Assembly: GCA_047602055.1 (NCBI GenBank)
Contig: JASGIG010000001.1
Coordinates: 186,001-250,000, forward strand
DNA length: 64,000 nucleotides
Direction: 5' to 3'
Origin: JAODBQ01 sp047602055
GTDB lineage: Bacteria > Actinomycetota > Acidimicrobiia > Acidimicrobiales > Ilumatobacteraceae
Shown here: positions 16,230-24,760 of the stretch, piece by piece
Numbering within the stretch: position 1 is the first letter of the stretch
Layout: each line of letters opens with the position of its first letter
Program-made: the position numbers and the translations under genes
Notes under the pieces: generated by a model
Told to the model about the DNA's origin: nothing
The model's database searches: none
Seen by the model: the letters and a program-made list of their open reading frames with translations, nothing else

Positions 16230-18440
16230 TCAGACGCGATCCCGAACATCGCCCTCAGCTTCAAGGTGCATTAGACGAGTCAGACTGATCGGAATGTCAC
16301 TCATTCGGGGCATGGCCGTGTAACGGTCGACCACGTCGGCGGCGTCGCACAGCCTGCCGACGGGACTTCCGATCGACTCGAACTCGCCGTCCCGATCGGG
16401 TGTTCCACCGAAGCCATGCGCCATCGCGACAAGGCCGGGCCGTAGAGTGGCGTCAGCATGCACGATCGCCGGAATGGACCCCCGGGCGGAGGAAATTCGA
16501 ACAGGGTCCCCGCCCTTGAGTCCGAATGCTTCGAGATCCTCTGGATGCATGAAGGCCGGGTTGTAGCCCCGGCCGCGATTCGTGGACACATCGTTCATGC
16601 ACGAGTTGATGGTGTGCTGGAGCCGCTGACAGATGAGGCGTAACGGGTAGCCGCTGCCGTCGAGGTCACGTGGCCCGCCGGCGAGCACCTCGGACAGGTC
16701 ATTCAACATGTAGCCATTGGCAAGGTCGAACCGCCCCGACCAGCCTGGCTCTTTGGGTTGCACATACGTCGTCGGTTCGAGGAAGGTCGAGCCCGAACGG
16801 TGTTGCTTCACAACCTCCAGCGGTACGCGAGATCGCCGGACGAGCAAGTCGAGTAGCTCGTCAGAACTGGGCTGATGGGTCATGTCCACAAGGCGTTCGC
16901 CCGGGTTCGCGGTATGTGCCCCGCCATAGCTAGGCAGAGCGAGCTGCAAATCCAGGCGCTGCGCGACCCCGTACAAGAATTCCCACTCAGCTAGCACGTC
17001 GGCACCAGCCGGCGGTTCCACGAGTGCCGGCGTGTAGTGCGAGTACGCCTCGTGTGGCCCATACCAAGTCGGCATTGCAATGACGGCGTCTACTGCCAGC
17101 GTTGTGCCGGGCACCTCGTAGGACATTCGCGGGGCGATGACGTAGTGCGCGAGCCTGCTTGTGGACGACATCCAGGGGTCGAACTGCACGAGCAACTCAA
17201 GCGAGTTCATGGCATCGACGACCCGGGCCTGATCGGGCCAGGCGCCGACAGGATTGCCACCGAGGCTGATCAGGGCGCGAACACGGTGCGGGCCTGGCTC
17301 CAGGATCTCGTCTACCAGCGCGGCGGTTGGCATTCCTGCGGCAGTCTCCGTGAGGCCTGTGACCATCATCGGCTCACCGAACCCCCAGGCCGGTCGAGGC
17401 GGCGCCGCCTGAGCGCGATATTCAACTGCTGGCAGCAGCGTCGGCATCCGCGTGACTCTCTCGCCGGCACGTAGGTACCGACCGCACAGGGTCTCCAGGT
17501 TGAGGACGAGATACTCGATGAGCGTCGTGCTCCCTGAGAAGCCGGGGCCAACGCCACACACTGCATAGCCACGCGCTGCTGTTGCGAAGATGCGGGCGGC
17601 GTCTTCCAGGTCACTCTCTCTGATGTCGGCGCGTTGCGCAACGAGAGACGCGGTGAAGGGCGCGACCGCTTCGGCAAGAGCGTCGACGCCATCAGCGTTG
17701 TCTCGTATGAACGCCTGGTCGTAGAGCTCCTCGGTCAAGATGAAGCGAAGCATGCTCGCGAGGATCGCCGTGTCGTGTCCCGGCGCAGGCTGCAGATGCA
17801 GGCTGGCGCGCTTGGCGATGTCGCTTCGGCGCGGATCGATCACGATCAAGCGCATCCCGGCGGCGAGCCGCTCGTTGAGCCACTTGGACGGGTGTCCGCA
17901 CGCCACTCCGTAGTAGCTCTTGAACGGATTGGCACCGATGAGCAACGCGACGTCTGGCTGATCGTATGCCTGCAGCGGGGCCATCCACGTACCGTGCAAC
18001 GCAGCGGCCAGCTGCTTACCGGGCTTGTCAATGGTGTTCGGGCTGAAGTACATCGGGCTGCCCAGCGCAGTCATGAACGACCGCAGCATTGGCTCGGATG
18101 TGCAATTACCCAGGATTGCTGTACCGAAATATGAGGCCACAGCTCGGTTCCCGTGTCGCGTAACCAATGACTGAATCCGCTCAGCGACCTCGTCCATCGC
18201 ATCGCCTGTCGAGATCGGGGCGTACGACCCGTCGGCGACGCGTTTGAGCGAGTGCAACAGTCGCTCCGGATGATCGTGGAACGCCGGCTGCGCACGGCCC
18301 TTGACACACGTGTAGCCATCAAAGATCGGGTTGACCGGATCACCACGAACCCGAACCAGTCGACCATCCTCAACGTCGACCAGGGTGGGACAGGAGTTCA
18401 GGCACACCCTGCAGAACGATTGATGGGTCGTAGTCACCAT
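16230..18440 (-). CDS. Molybdopterin-dependent oxidoreductase (DMSO reductase family)
   Basis: 736 residues. The N-terminus has the iron-sulfur motif FCRVCLNSCP ... YTCVKG (four cysteines for a 4Fe-4S cluster). Then follow the MoCo-binding body (DVALLIGANPFKSYYG, RLIVIDPRRSDIAKRA, GHDTAILASMLRFI) and the C-terminal dinucleotide-binding domain (GYNPAFMHPEDLEAFGLKGGDPVRISS). No Tat signal is visible, so it should be cytoplasmic. ATG 18440 is chosen because AAAGGAG lies six bases upstream; longer in-frame starts are not needed. By family it oxidises or hydroxylates/reduces an organic substrate; there is no adjacent electron-transfer subunit. It is the last gene on this strand before the M23 remnant. 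Confidence 0.9.
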   Translation of the reverse strand: MVTTTHQSFCRVCLNSCPTLVDVEDGRLVRVRGDPVNPIFDGYTCVKGRAQPAFHDHPERLLHSLKRVADGSYAPISTGDAMDEVAERIQSLVTRHGNRAVASYFGTAILGNCTSEPMLRSFMTALGSPMYFSPNTIDKPGKQLAAALHGTWMAPLQAYDQPDVALLIGANPFKSYYGVACGHPSKWLNERLAAGMRLIVIDPRRSDIAKRASLHLQPAPGHDTAILASMLRFILTEELYDQAFIRDNADGVDALAEAVAPFTASLVAQRADIRESDLEDAARIFATAARGYAVCGVGPGFSGSTTLIEYLVLNLETLCGRYLRAGERVTRMPTLLPAVEYRAQAAPPRPAWGFGEPMMVTGLTETAAGMPTAALVDEILEPGPHRVRALISLGGNPVGAWPDQARVVDAMNSLELLVQFDPWMSSTSRLAHYVIAPRMSYEVPGTTLAVDAVIAMPTWYGPHEAYSHYTPALVEPPAGADVLAEWEFLYGVAQRLDLQLALPSYGGAHTANPGERLVDMTHQPSSDELLDLLVRRSRVPLEVVKQHRSGSTFLEPTTYVQPKEPGWSGRFDLANGYMLNDLSEVLAGGPRDLDGSGYPLRLICQRLQHTINSCMNDVSTNRGRGYNPAFMHPEDLEAFGLKGGDPVRISSARGSIPAIVHADATLRPGLVAMAHGFGGTPDRDGEFESIGSPVGRLCDAADVVDRYTAMPRMSDIPISLTRLMHLEAEGDVRDRV

Positions 18441-18553
18441 GAGCGCTCCTTTCTCATTCCCCAAGTGCACGGTCGCGTCACCGCGGCCCAATAGACCGCA
18501 GCACACCTTCAGGCGTGGATGCGTCCACTGAACTCGCTAGCGGGCGGGAGACC

Positions 18554-19888
18554 TCAGGAGGGAATGACTGCGCCCGAGAGCATGTCGATGAACTCCTTCG
18601 GTTCGGCCGGCAAAAATGCTCCGTCCTTGTACACGTACTCGAGCACGCCCGGGTTGAATAGTCTCGAGAACCCGGGAACCGTCCCGGGCGTTGTGTAGTC
18701 CAGCGGCGGCGTGAGTCCGCCAGTGGAGTAGCCGGTCAACGACTCCATCGCCGCTCGAACAGACTCACGCGTCGGCTCACCCGTGATCGTCTTCAACACG
18801 TCGGCGAACTGATGAACCCCGATCCACGGGTTCACCGCCTGCTCGGTGAAATCGACGCCCGCCATCTCTGTCGTGAATTGCTTCCAACCATCACTGACCC
18901 TGGAGTACGGGCTGATCAGTCGCAGATCTCCGATGTCATAGCCACTCTGCTCCGAGAGGATCGTCTCGGACACCTGCGACAGAGGTCCGTAAATGGGTCC
19001 CGTGTAACCCTGCGTGCGGATCTGCTGCAATAGGCCCAACAGCTGAGTGCGGGGACTCCCGAGGATGATGGCATCCGGATTGTCGCGTGTGGCCTCCGCG
19101 GCGTACACCGACATGTCTGTAGCCGTGGGGGGCACAGCAATGTCCTTCGCCAGCTTTGCTTCCTTGCCGGCCAGCAGGACGTTCTTGATCAGATCGGCTG
19201 TGGCGGCGGATGCGGCGGAGTCGGTCCGGACGAACACGATGTTCTTCGATCCATCAGCGGCTGCATGTGCGAACGCCCCCAAGGGAGCCGACTGCCCACC
19301 GGCCTCGACGGTGAAGACGTTGGGTGCGTCGTAGTCCGCCGGAGTGAAGGCCTTCGTCGCGATGGCCGCCATGCCTGCGCCCTGCAGCACATCGTTGATG
19401 TCGGCACCGCCGGCAAGCATCGCATTCCCGACAGTCGCGAGGATCGACGGGTCTGCCACCGCTTCGCGCGCACAACCCCCGGCGAGGTTCGGGTCGGACT
19501 TCGCGTCACACAGCTTCATCTCGATCGGGTGACAGTTCACGCCTCCCGCAGCATTGACCGCCTTGACCGCTGCCTCTGCACCCGGGATCACATCGATGCC
19601 GATCGTGGCAGGCCCCGTGCCGGTGATGAGCATGAACTTGTACGGGTCGCCCTCGACCTTGCACGCCTCGGCTGTCGGCGACGCCTCGGTCGTACTGGCA
19701 GCCGTCACGGCAACGTCGGTCGAGTCTGTGCCCGCTCCGGTTGCCGCTGTGGTGGAGGAGACCGAGCCCACTTCGGATGACGTGCTCTCGGCAGTCGCCG
19801 CGCCCCTGTCGTCGTCGCTACCACACGCGGCGAGAACGGACAAGGCCAAGACGGCAGGCAGAGCCCAACCAATCCCCTTCATTCCCAT
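18554..19888 (-). CDS. Branched-chain-type ABC transporter substrate-binding lipoprotein
   Basis: 444 residues with a lipoprotein signal, IGWALPAVLALSVLAACGS (lipobox LAAC), then a Ser/Thr/Ala-rich tether of about 50 residues. The mature part is a LivJ-like fold: GTGPATIGIDVIPGAEAAVKA, CHPIEMKLCDAKSDPN, and RLISPYSRVSDGWKQFT. It most likely serves the LivHMG/LivF system at 24-27.5 kb in the same island. ATG 19888 has a GGGGG site seven bases upstream; ATG 19882 is also possible. A palindromic operator-like site (20025-20041) lies about 140 bp upstream. Confidence 0.9.
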   Translation of the reverse strand: MGMKGIGWALPAVLALSVLAACGSDDDRGAATAESTSSEVGSVSSTTAATGAGTDSTDVAVTAASTTEASPTAEACKVEGDPYKFMLITGTGPATIGIDVIPGAEAAVKAVNAAGGVNCHPIEMKLCDAKSDPNLAGGCAREAVADPSILATVGNAMLAGGADINDVLQGAGMAAIATKAFTPADYDAPNVFTVEAGGQSAPLGAFAHAAADGSKNIVFVRTDSAASAATADLIKNVLLAGKEAKLAKDIAVPPTATDMSVYAAEATRDNPDAIILGSPRTQLLGLLQQIRTQGYTGPIYGPLSQVSETILSEQSGYDIGDLRLISPYSRVSDGWKQFTTEMAGVDFTEQAVNPWIGVHQFADVLKTITGEPTRESVRAAMESLTGYSTGGLTPPLDYTTPGTVPGFSRLFNPGVLEYVYKDGAFLPAEPKEFIDMLSGAVIPS

Positions 19889-20024
19889 CTACAACCCCCT
19901 GGATCAGGAAGGTCCAAGGCCGTGACGTTGCTCACATGGACCACGATCGACGCAACTCCCCTAGCCGCAGTGCAAGTGTTAGTGCACATAACGACTTGCA
20001 CCAGCGGTGCGTACGGCGAGATAA

Positions 20025-20041
20025 CGATAGCATCTCTATGT
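20025..20041. promoter_or_regulatory. Palindromic operator copy 1 (CGATAG-CATCT-CTATGT)
   Basis: ATAG-N5-CTAT palindrome in the 206-bp gap upstream of the substrate-binding lipoprotein gene. The same architecture occurs at 27650, 36761 and 43986, each upstream of another gene of the island. Likely binding site of the MarR protein encoded next to it. Confidence 0.55.
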
Positions 20042-20094
20042 TAATTTGTCCAGCATTCGCGCGTTCAGCGCGCCAGGTTCTGATCGCCCTGAGT

Positions 20095-20613
20095 TCAGGG
20101 GCCGTCGTCGGTACTGGCTGCCGCTTCCAGCTGTGCGATGAGGTACTCGAGCGGCTCGACGACATGTTCCAACTTGGCCACTTCACCCTTCGGCAAAGAG
20201 CACAGGAACTCAGCGAAAGCCGATGCACGGGCTTCGCGCATCCGCAACACTGCCTTCTCACCTGCACGTGTCAGCGTGACGAGAACTGCGCGGCCATCGC
20301 GCTCGTCCGGCAACCGCTTTACCCAGCCCCGCTTCTCGAGGCCCACCACCATCACGGTCATCGAGGGTTGACTCACATTCGACTGGTACGCCAGATCCTT
20401 GATCCGCTGAGGGCCCTCATTCAGTATGGAACCGAGGACTCGACCGCGAGCCAACGTGACGTCCATGTCAAGAAGGGGACGACGCAAAAGGGTGTACAGC
20501 TGAGCGATCTGAGCACCGAGGCGGTCCGCGAGCTCGAACTCCGGACTCGACGAGGTCGCTGAGTTCCTGAGCGTTGGCGTCGCACGACGCTTTGCTGGTG
20601 ATGAATGTGCCAT
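20095..20613 (-). CDS. MarR-family transcriptional regulator
   Basis: 172 residues from ATG 20613; an in-frame ATG at 20706 would add 31 low-complexity residues and is less likely. MarR core: RGRVLGSILNEGPQRIKDLAYQ, recognition helix region SNVSQPSMTVMVVGLEKRGWV and wing RLPDERDGRAVLVTLTRAGEKAV. It sits in the middle of the second catabolic island, directly upstream (same strand) of the SBP gene whose promoter carries the palindrome, so it is the best candidate regulator for the ATAG-N5-CTAT sites. The inducer is unknown, probably a pathway substrate or CoA ester. Confidence 0.9.
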   Translation of the reverse strand: MAHSSPAKRRATPTLRNSATSSSPEFELADRLGAQIAQLYTLLRRPLLDMDVTLARGRVLGSILNEGPQRIKDLAYQSNVSQPSMTVMVVGLEKRGWVKRLPDERDGRAVLVTLTRAGEKAVLRMREARASAFAEFLCSLPKGEVAKLEHVVEPLEYLIAQLEAAASTDDGP

Positions 20614-20715
20614 GTGAGTCGACTGCTCCTCTTCACCGGCCGGAGTCTCGGGCGACCTCGGCGCTTCGCGCAACGGGTCCTGAGGGTAATGCGGCCGCGA
20701 GCGCAAACCGGGCGA

Positions 20716-21528
20716 TCAGTGGTCGACCTCAAGAAGAAGCGGCTCGATCCGCGACAGCACCCGATCACGAGAGCCGACGTTCGGGGCGATGTGCAGCTGG
20801 TTGCGCTCGATTGCGGATAGGGTCGCTTCGACCGACTCGGGAACGTCGAGGGTGAAGGCGGGCTCCCGGCTGAACCGAGGAGCCTCGCCCACTTCCTTAT
20901 CCGGAGTCACGTCGCTGGGACGCCAGCGCGAGCCTTCGGACATCAGCCTGGTACGGGTCGGGCCGGGGCACAGGACTGTTGCGCCAAGGTTGGGCGCGAA
21001 CTCGGCGAAGTCCCCGGCGAGCGTTTCTGTGATCGAGACAACGGCGTGCTTGGCGGCGTTGTACGGTCCGTTCAGGGGGATCGTGCAGATGCCTGCCATC
21101 GATGCTGTGTTGAGCACGTGGCCGAAGCCTTGACGTACCATCTGAGGAACAAACGCGCGGATGCCGTAGATGACGCCCCAGAGGTTGACATCGATCATCC
21201 ATCGCCAGATGGCCAGGTCGAATTCCCACGCCGGGGCATATTTCGATGTGACACCAGCGTTGTTGCACAGCAAATCGACCCGACCGAAGCGTTCGAACAC
21301 GGAGGTCGCCAATCGCTCGACCTGTTCGTACGACGTGACGTCGACGGCCGCAGACATCGTCGGAACTCCGAACGAGCCGAGACCGGCTTCGGCGTCCTTC
21401 AGCGACGTATCGTCCACATCTGCGAGCACGACAGCGACTCCGCGGCGCGCCAACCCCTCGCACAGGCCATACCCGATGCCGCTCGCTGCGCCCGTGACCA
21501 CTGCGATCTGACCGCATTCCAATCTCAT
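20716..21528 (-). CDS. Short-chain dehydrogenase/reductase (SDR)
   Basis: 270 residues, classical SDR: nucleotide-binding VVTGAASGIGYG, LLCNNAGV, the catalytic serine in HVLNTASMAG and the YNAAKHA Tyr-Lys pair. ATG 21528 is preceded by TCGAGGGAACAG (GAGG at good spacing); the longer in-frame start at 21579 is less supported. It oxidises or reduces an alcohol/ketone with NAD(P). It is the fifth gene of the minus-strand run that starts with the cyclase and Liv genes. Confidence 0.9.
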   Translation of the reverse strand: MRLECGQIAVVTGAASGIGYGLCEGLARRGVAVVLADVDDTSLKDAEAGLGSFGVPTMSAAVDVTSYEQVERLATSVFERFGRVDLLCNNAGVTSKYAPAWEFDLAIWRWMIDVNLWGVIYGIRAFVPQMVRQGFGHVLNTASMAGICTIPLNGPYNAAKHAVVSITETLAGDFAEFAPNLGATVLCPGPTRTRLMSEGSRWRPSDVTPDKEVGEAPRFSREPAFTLDVPESVEATLSAIERNQLHIAPNVGSRDRVLSRIEPLLLEVDH

Positions 21529-21560
21529 CTGTTCCCTCGAATCCGTTTCTGGTTGCTTGG

Positions 21561-22787
21561 TCAGTCCGGGAGTAGCCACTGAGCGTTGGTGATGAAGAAC
21601 TTCTCCATCACTATGTCTCCCAGCGACAGGAGGCGCTCGTAGAACACTCGCTTGATATCCTTACCGCCCTCGACGTGCGGGTAGTCGGTCGAGTACATGT
21701 AGCTGGTCTGCAGATGCGTATAGGTGGCCAGATACTGCTCGATGGGCTCAAAGTTGTTGAACGGTGTCACGCGTACGTTTCGGGCCATGTACTCCGATGG
21801 AAGCATCGAGATGAACGGCTTGAGTCGCTCTGCGTATACCTTTGTCGCGAACATGTCTAGGTTGTCGGCGAGGGGTCCGAACCAGTGGGCTGCAATCTCG
21901 ATCGCGCCGAACCGGAGCTGCGAGTGGCGTTCGAACACGCCGCCGAGCAACATCGCTGTCAGGTAGTTGGCGATCGGAAAGTAGCTGGTCGAGATCGAGT
22001 AGGGCTCGAGGCCGAGCTCGTGGCTCTCGACCTTGCCGGGGGCGAACGCCTCCGCCTGGCCCCATGCCCCGTCCTTGAGAAAACCATATTCGCCACCGAC
22101 GTGGATCGTCAGGGCGACGTTGTTGTCCGCAAGGTAACCGTAGAACTCGTCGAGCGCGAAACTCGCCGGCGAAAGGCCGGCCGGTGGCATGCTCGATGGG
22201 ACGTTGACGACACGGATGCCTTTCCCGACGAGGGCACGCGTGTCTGACATGAGGTCTGCAACAGATCCGTTCGGAATCAGGTAGCCGGCGACCCGGAGAC
22301 GATCGGGCGCGAGCGCCGTAGTCCGCGCAGCCCAGTCGTTGTACTCCTGCACACCCGCGCGGCCGATCTCGTGCGCCTCGTCTTCCGAGAGCGTCACTCC
22401 GAAGTTGCTGAGCGTGAACTCACTCGCGGTCGCGAGCAGCTGAGCGAAGAGCGCATAGCTGGGGAAGATCAGCTGTCGCCTGATTCCCATCAGGTCGAGC
22501 ACCTCAACACGGCGACTGAAGTCGACTGCCGCGGGGGCCTTCGTGCCCCGCATCTGCCAAACGTTGTCGAGCGTGGCCGGGATGACGTCGCCGGGGTAGT
22601 CGGGGCAGTAGAAGTCGTTGCCGACGGCAAACTTCTTGAGGGCCGATTCGAGGAGGATGGCGATCTTGCCCGATTGCTCCCCGAACACTTCACCCCAAAG
22701 ATGTGTCGGCACCATCTCGTGGCCGTCCGGATCATTGGTCAGATCGAGCATCGGAGGAAGCTGGCTGACGGTTGACGTTGTGGACAT
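21561..22787 (-). CDS. Amidohydrolase family 2 protein (metal-dependent hydrolase/decarboxylase)
   Basis: 408 residues. TIM-barrel amidohydrolase-2 features: a first metal-ligand region at DPDGHEMVP, ALTIHVGGEYGF, a catalytic Asp in YSTDYPHVEGG and FGAIEIAAHWFGPLADNLDM near the end. Related enzymes hydrolyse lactones/esters or decarboxylate aromatic acids. It is 4 bp from a paralogue (22792-24003) with which it shares the motif order throughout, so an old tandem duplication is likely. The two may act on successive intermediates or form a hetero-oligomer. Confidence 0.85.
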   Translation of the reverse strand: MSTTSTVSQLPPMLDLTNDPDGHEMVPTHLWGEVFGEQSGKIAILLESALKKFAVGNDFYCPDYPGDVIPATLDNVWQMRGTKAPAAVDFSRRVEVLDLMGIRRQLIFPSYALFAQLLATASEFTLSNFGVTLSEDEAHEIGRAGVQEYNDWAARTTALAPDRLRVAGYLIPNGSVADLMSDTRALVGKGIRVVNVPSSMPPAGLSPASFALDEFYGYLADNNVALTIHVGGEYGFLKDGAWGQAEAFAPGKVESHELGLEPYSISTSYFPIANYLTAMLLGGVFERHSQLRFGAIEIAAHWFGPLADNLDMFATKVYAERLKPFISMLPSEYMARNVRVTPFNNFEPIEQYLATYTHLQTSYMYSTDYPHVEGGKDIKRVFYERLLSLGDIVMEKFFITNAQWLLPD

Positions 22788-22791
22788 GCTG

Positions 22792-24003
22792 TCACCTTCC
22801 GGCGGAGTGAGAGGTCGAAAAGATGAGTTGAGCGTTCGTCACGAAGAACTTCTCGAGCGTGTCGTCACCGAAAGGCTCGACTATCTCGAAGAACCGCTTC
22901 GCCGAGTCCCGGCCACCTTCGACATGGGGGTAGTCGCTTGAGTAGCAGTAGCAATCGATCAGCGATGGATGACGGTCGAGGAAGCGGTCGACGGTCTCGA
23001 AGTGGAACGGCGTGACCCGCACGTTGCGCCGCAGGTAGTCGGAGGGGCGGGTCGAGATCGACTGCTGCAAACGGAACTGGAACTGGTCTGCCCACTGATC
23101 GAGACGCTCGGCAAACGGCCCGAGCCATTGTGCCCCGCATTCGATAACGCCGAATGGGAGCGTTGGATGGCGCTCGAACACGCCTCCCAATGTCAGCGCG
23201 GCGAGGAAGTTCTCGACCGCAAAGTGCAACGTGCTCGCAGCCAAGGGCTCGAGACCGAACTCCAGCGAGTGATTCTCCGCCCGCGCGAATGCAGGTACGC
23301 GACTCCAGACGCGTGTGCGAGGGAAGCTGAACTCTGTGCCGACGTGGAGCAGGGGCACCACGTCGTTCTCCACGCACATCGTCCAGAAGTCGTCGAGCGC
23401 AGGGTCGGCTGGCGACACGCCACCGGGGGGTGTGGCGGCCGGAAGCCAGAGAGCCTGCGCTCCTTCCTCGATCAAGCGACGTGCGCTCGAGAGGAAGTCC
23501 TTGGGAGTGGGTTCGGGTGCGAGGAGCGCTACACCGATCAACCGCTCGTCGAGTTGTGCTCGATGCAACACCCAGTCGTTGTGAGCGTCGACCACTGTGC
23601 GAGCAAGCTTCGGAATGTCGTACTTCGCGGGGTCGAGGTCATACATGTCGACTGCGACGTCTTGACCGGCGCTCGACAGCAGCAGTCCGAGAAATCCGAA
23701 GCCAGGGAAGAGCAGCTGCCGATCGATCCCCATGACGTCGAGAACCTCGGTGCGCCTCGACAGATCGAAGGCGCCCGGCGCGGGGACACCCTTCACATTC
23801 CAGACCGACTCCTCGGTGATCTCGGCACGGTCAGCACGAAGTTCCGTGACGTAGCTGTTGGCCCCACCCCGGGCGGAGCGCTGCTCTTCGATCGACTGCA
23901 GCTGCACACCTGCGTCACCGAAGATCTCCGGCCAAAGGTACGTGGGAATCATCTCGTGGCTGTCGAGGTCGTTGATCCGACCGTGCAGGGCTTCAGGCTT
24001 CAT
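22792..24003 (-). CDS. Amidohydrolase family 2 protein (paralogue of the next gene)
   Basis: 403 residues from ATG 24003, which has AAGGAG nine bases upstream; the frame is open further upstream but that portion lies over the LivF gene and is a shadow. Motifs: NDLDSHEMIP, VVPLLHVGTEFSF, VIECGAQWLGPFAERLDQ and YSSDYPHVEGGRDSAKRFFE. The last motif is the metal/acid-base region of amidohydrolase-2 enzymes. It is one base pair from the LivF stop and 4 bp from its paralogue, so it is clearly in the same operon as the transporter. Confidence 0.85.
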   Translation of the reverse strand: MKPEALHGRINDLDSHEMIPTYLWPEIFGDAGVQLQSIEEQRSARGGANSYVTELRADRAEITEESVWNVKGVPAPGAFDLSRRTEVLDVMGIDRQLLFPGFGFLGLLLSSAGQDVAVDMYDLDPAKYDIPKLARTVVDAHNDWVLHRAQLDERLIGVALLAPEPTPKDFLSSARRLIEEGAQALWLPAATPPGGVSPADPALDDFWTMCVENDVVPLLHVGTEFSFPRTRVWSRVPAFARAENHSLEFGLEPLAASTLHFAVENFLAALTLGGVFERHPTLPFGVIECGAQWLGPFAERLDQWADQFQFRLQQSISTRPSDYLRRNVRVTPFHFETVDRFLDRHPSLIDCYCYSSDYPHVEGGRDSAKRFFEIVEPFGDDTLEKFFVTNAQLIFSTSHSAGR

Positions 24004-24004
24004 G

Positions 24005-24760
24005 TCAACAGCTCCTTGTGTTCGTCCCGGTAACTGATCGGAGGTCTGAGCTGAGCGCCATGTCAGAGAGATAGTGGTGCTCGATCTCGTCCAACCTGTC
24101 GAGCAGTTCCGCACCGGGCCCTGACATGACTGCCGATCCCCTCCGGAGTACGTATCCGGCATCGGCGATTTGCAGTGCGCTGCGCACCTGCTGCTCGACG
24201 AGTAGGATCCCGAGTCCTGCTTGGGCGGCTCGCTGCAGCTTCTCGAGGAGGCGCCCCACGACGATCGGCGCCAATCCGAGTGAGAGCTCGTCACACAGGA
24301 GGACCTTCGGTTGCGCAGCCAAGGCCCGCGCCACGGACAGCATCTGCTGCTCGCCTCCGGAGAGCAGGCCGGCCTTGCGATTGAGGAGCGGCTTGAGCTC
24401 CGGCATCATCTCCAGCGCATCCTCAGGGGCACCACGACCGAGGCGCAGGTTCTCGAGGGTGGTCAAATTGCGGAGGATGCCGCGCTCCTCCGGCACGTAG
24501 GCAAGACCTAGTCGACTGCGCCGGTGCAACGGACCCCTGGCTATGGCGCCGTTCAGGACCACCCGCCCAGCGGACAGTGGCAGAACACCGGACAAGCCCA
24601 TCAGGGTCGTCGACTTCCCTGCACCGTTGGCTCCGAGCAGCGCGACGATCTGCCCCGGCTTCACCCTCAGGTCCAGTTCGCGGATGACTGGAATCTCGCC
24701 ATAGCCGACCGACATCTGGTTCGCCTCGAGAACGGAGTCGGCCTGCGCATCACCGGGCAT
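24005..24760 (-). CDS. livF: Branched-chain-type ABC transporter ATP-binding protein LivF
   Basis: 251 residues. Walker A LLGANGAGKST, signature LLSGGEQQMLSVARAL, Walker B VLLCDELSLGLAP and the H-loop replaced by EQQ (LLVEQQVRSAL), a common feature of LivF. The start is ATG 24760, overlapping the LivHMG stop by 11 bp. Together with the triple-fusion protein it makes a complete importer of the Liv class; in this context the ligand is probably a carboxylic acid rather than an amino acid. Confidence 0.92.
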   Translation of the reverse strand: MPGDAQADSVLEANQMSVGYGEIPVIRELDLRVKPGQIVALLGANGAGKSTTLMGLSGVLPLSAGRVVLNGAIARGPLHRRSRLGLAYVPEERGILRNLTTLENLRLGRGAPEDALEMMPELKPLLNRKAGLLSGGEQQMLSVARALAAQPKVLLCDELSLGLAPIVVGRLLEKLQRAAQAGLGILLVEQQVRSALQIADAGYVLRRGSAVMSGPGAELLDRLDEIEHHYLSDMALSSDLRSVTGTNTRSC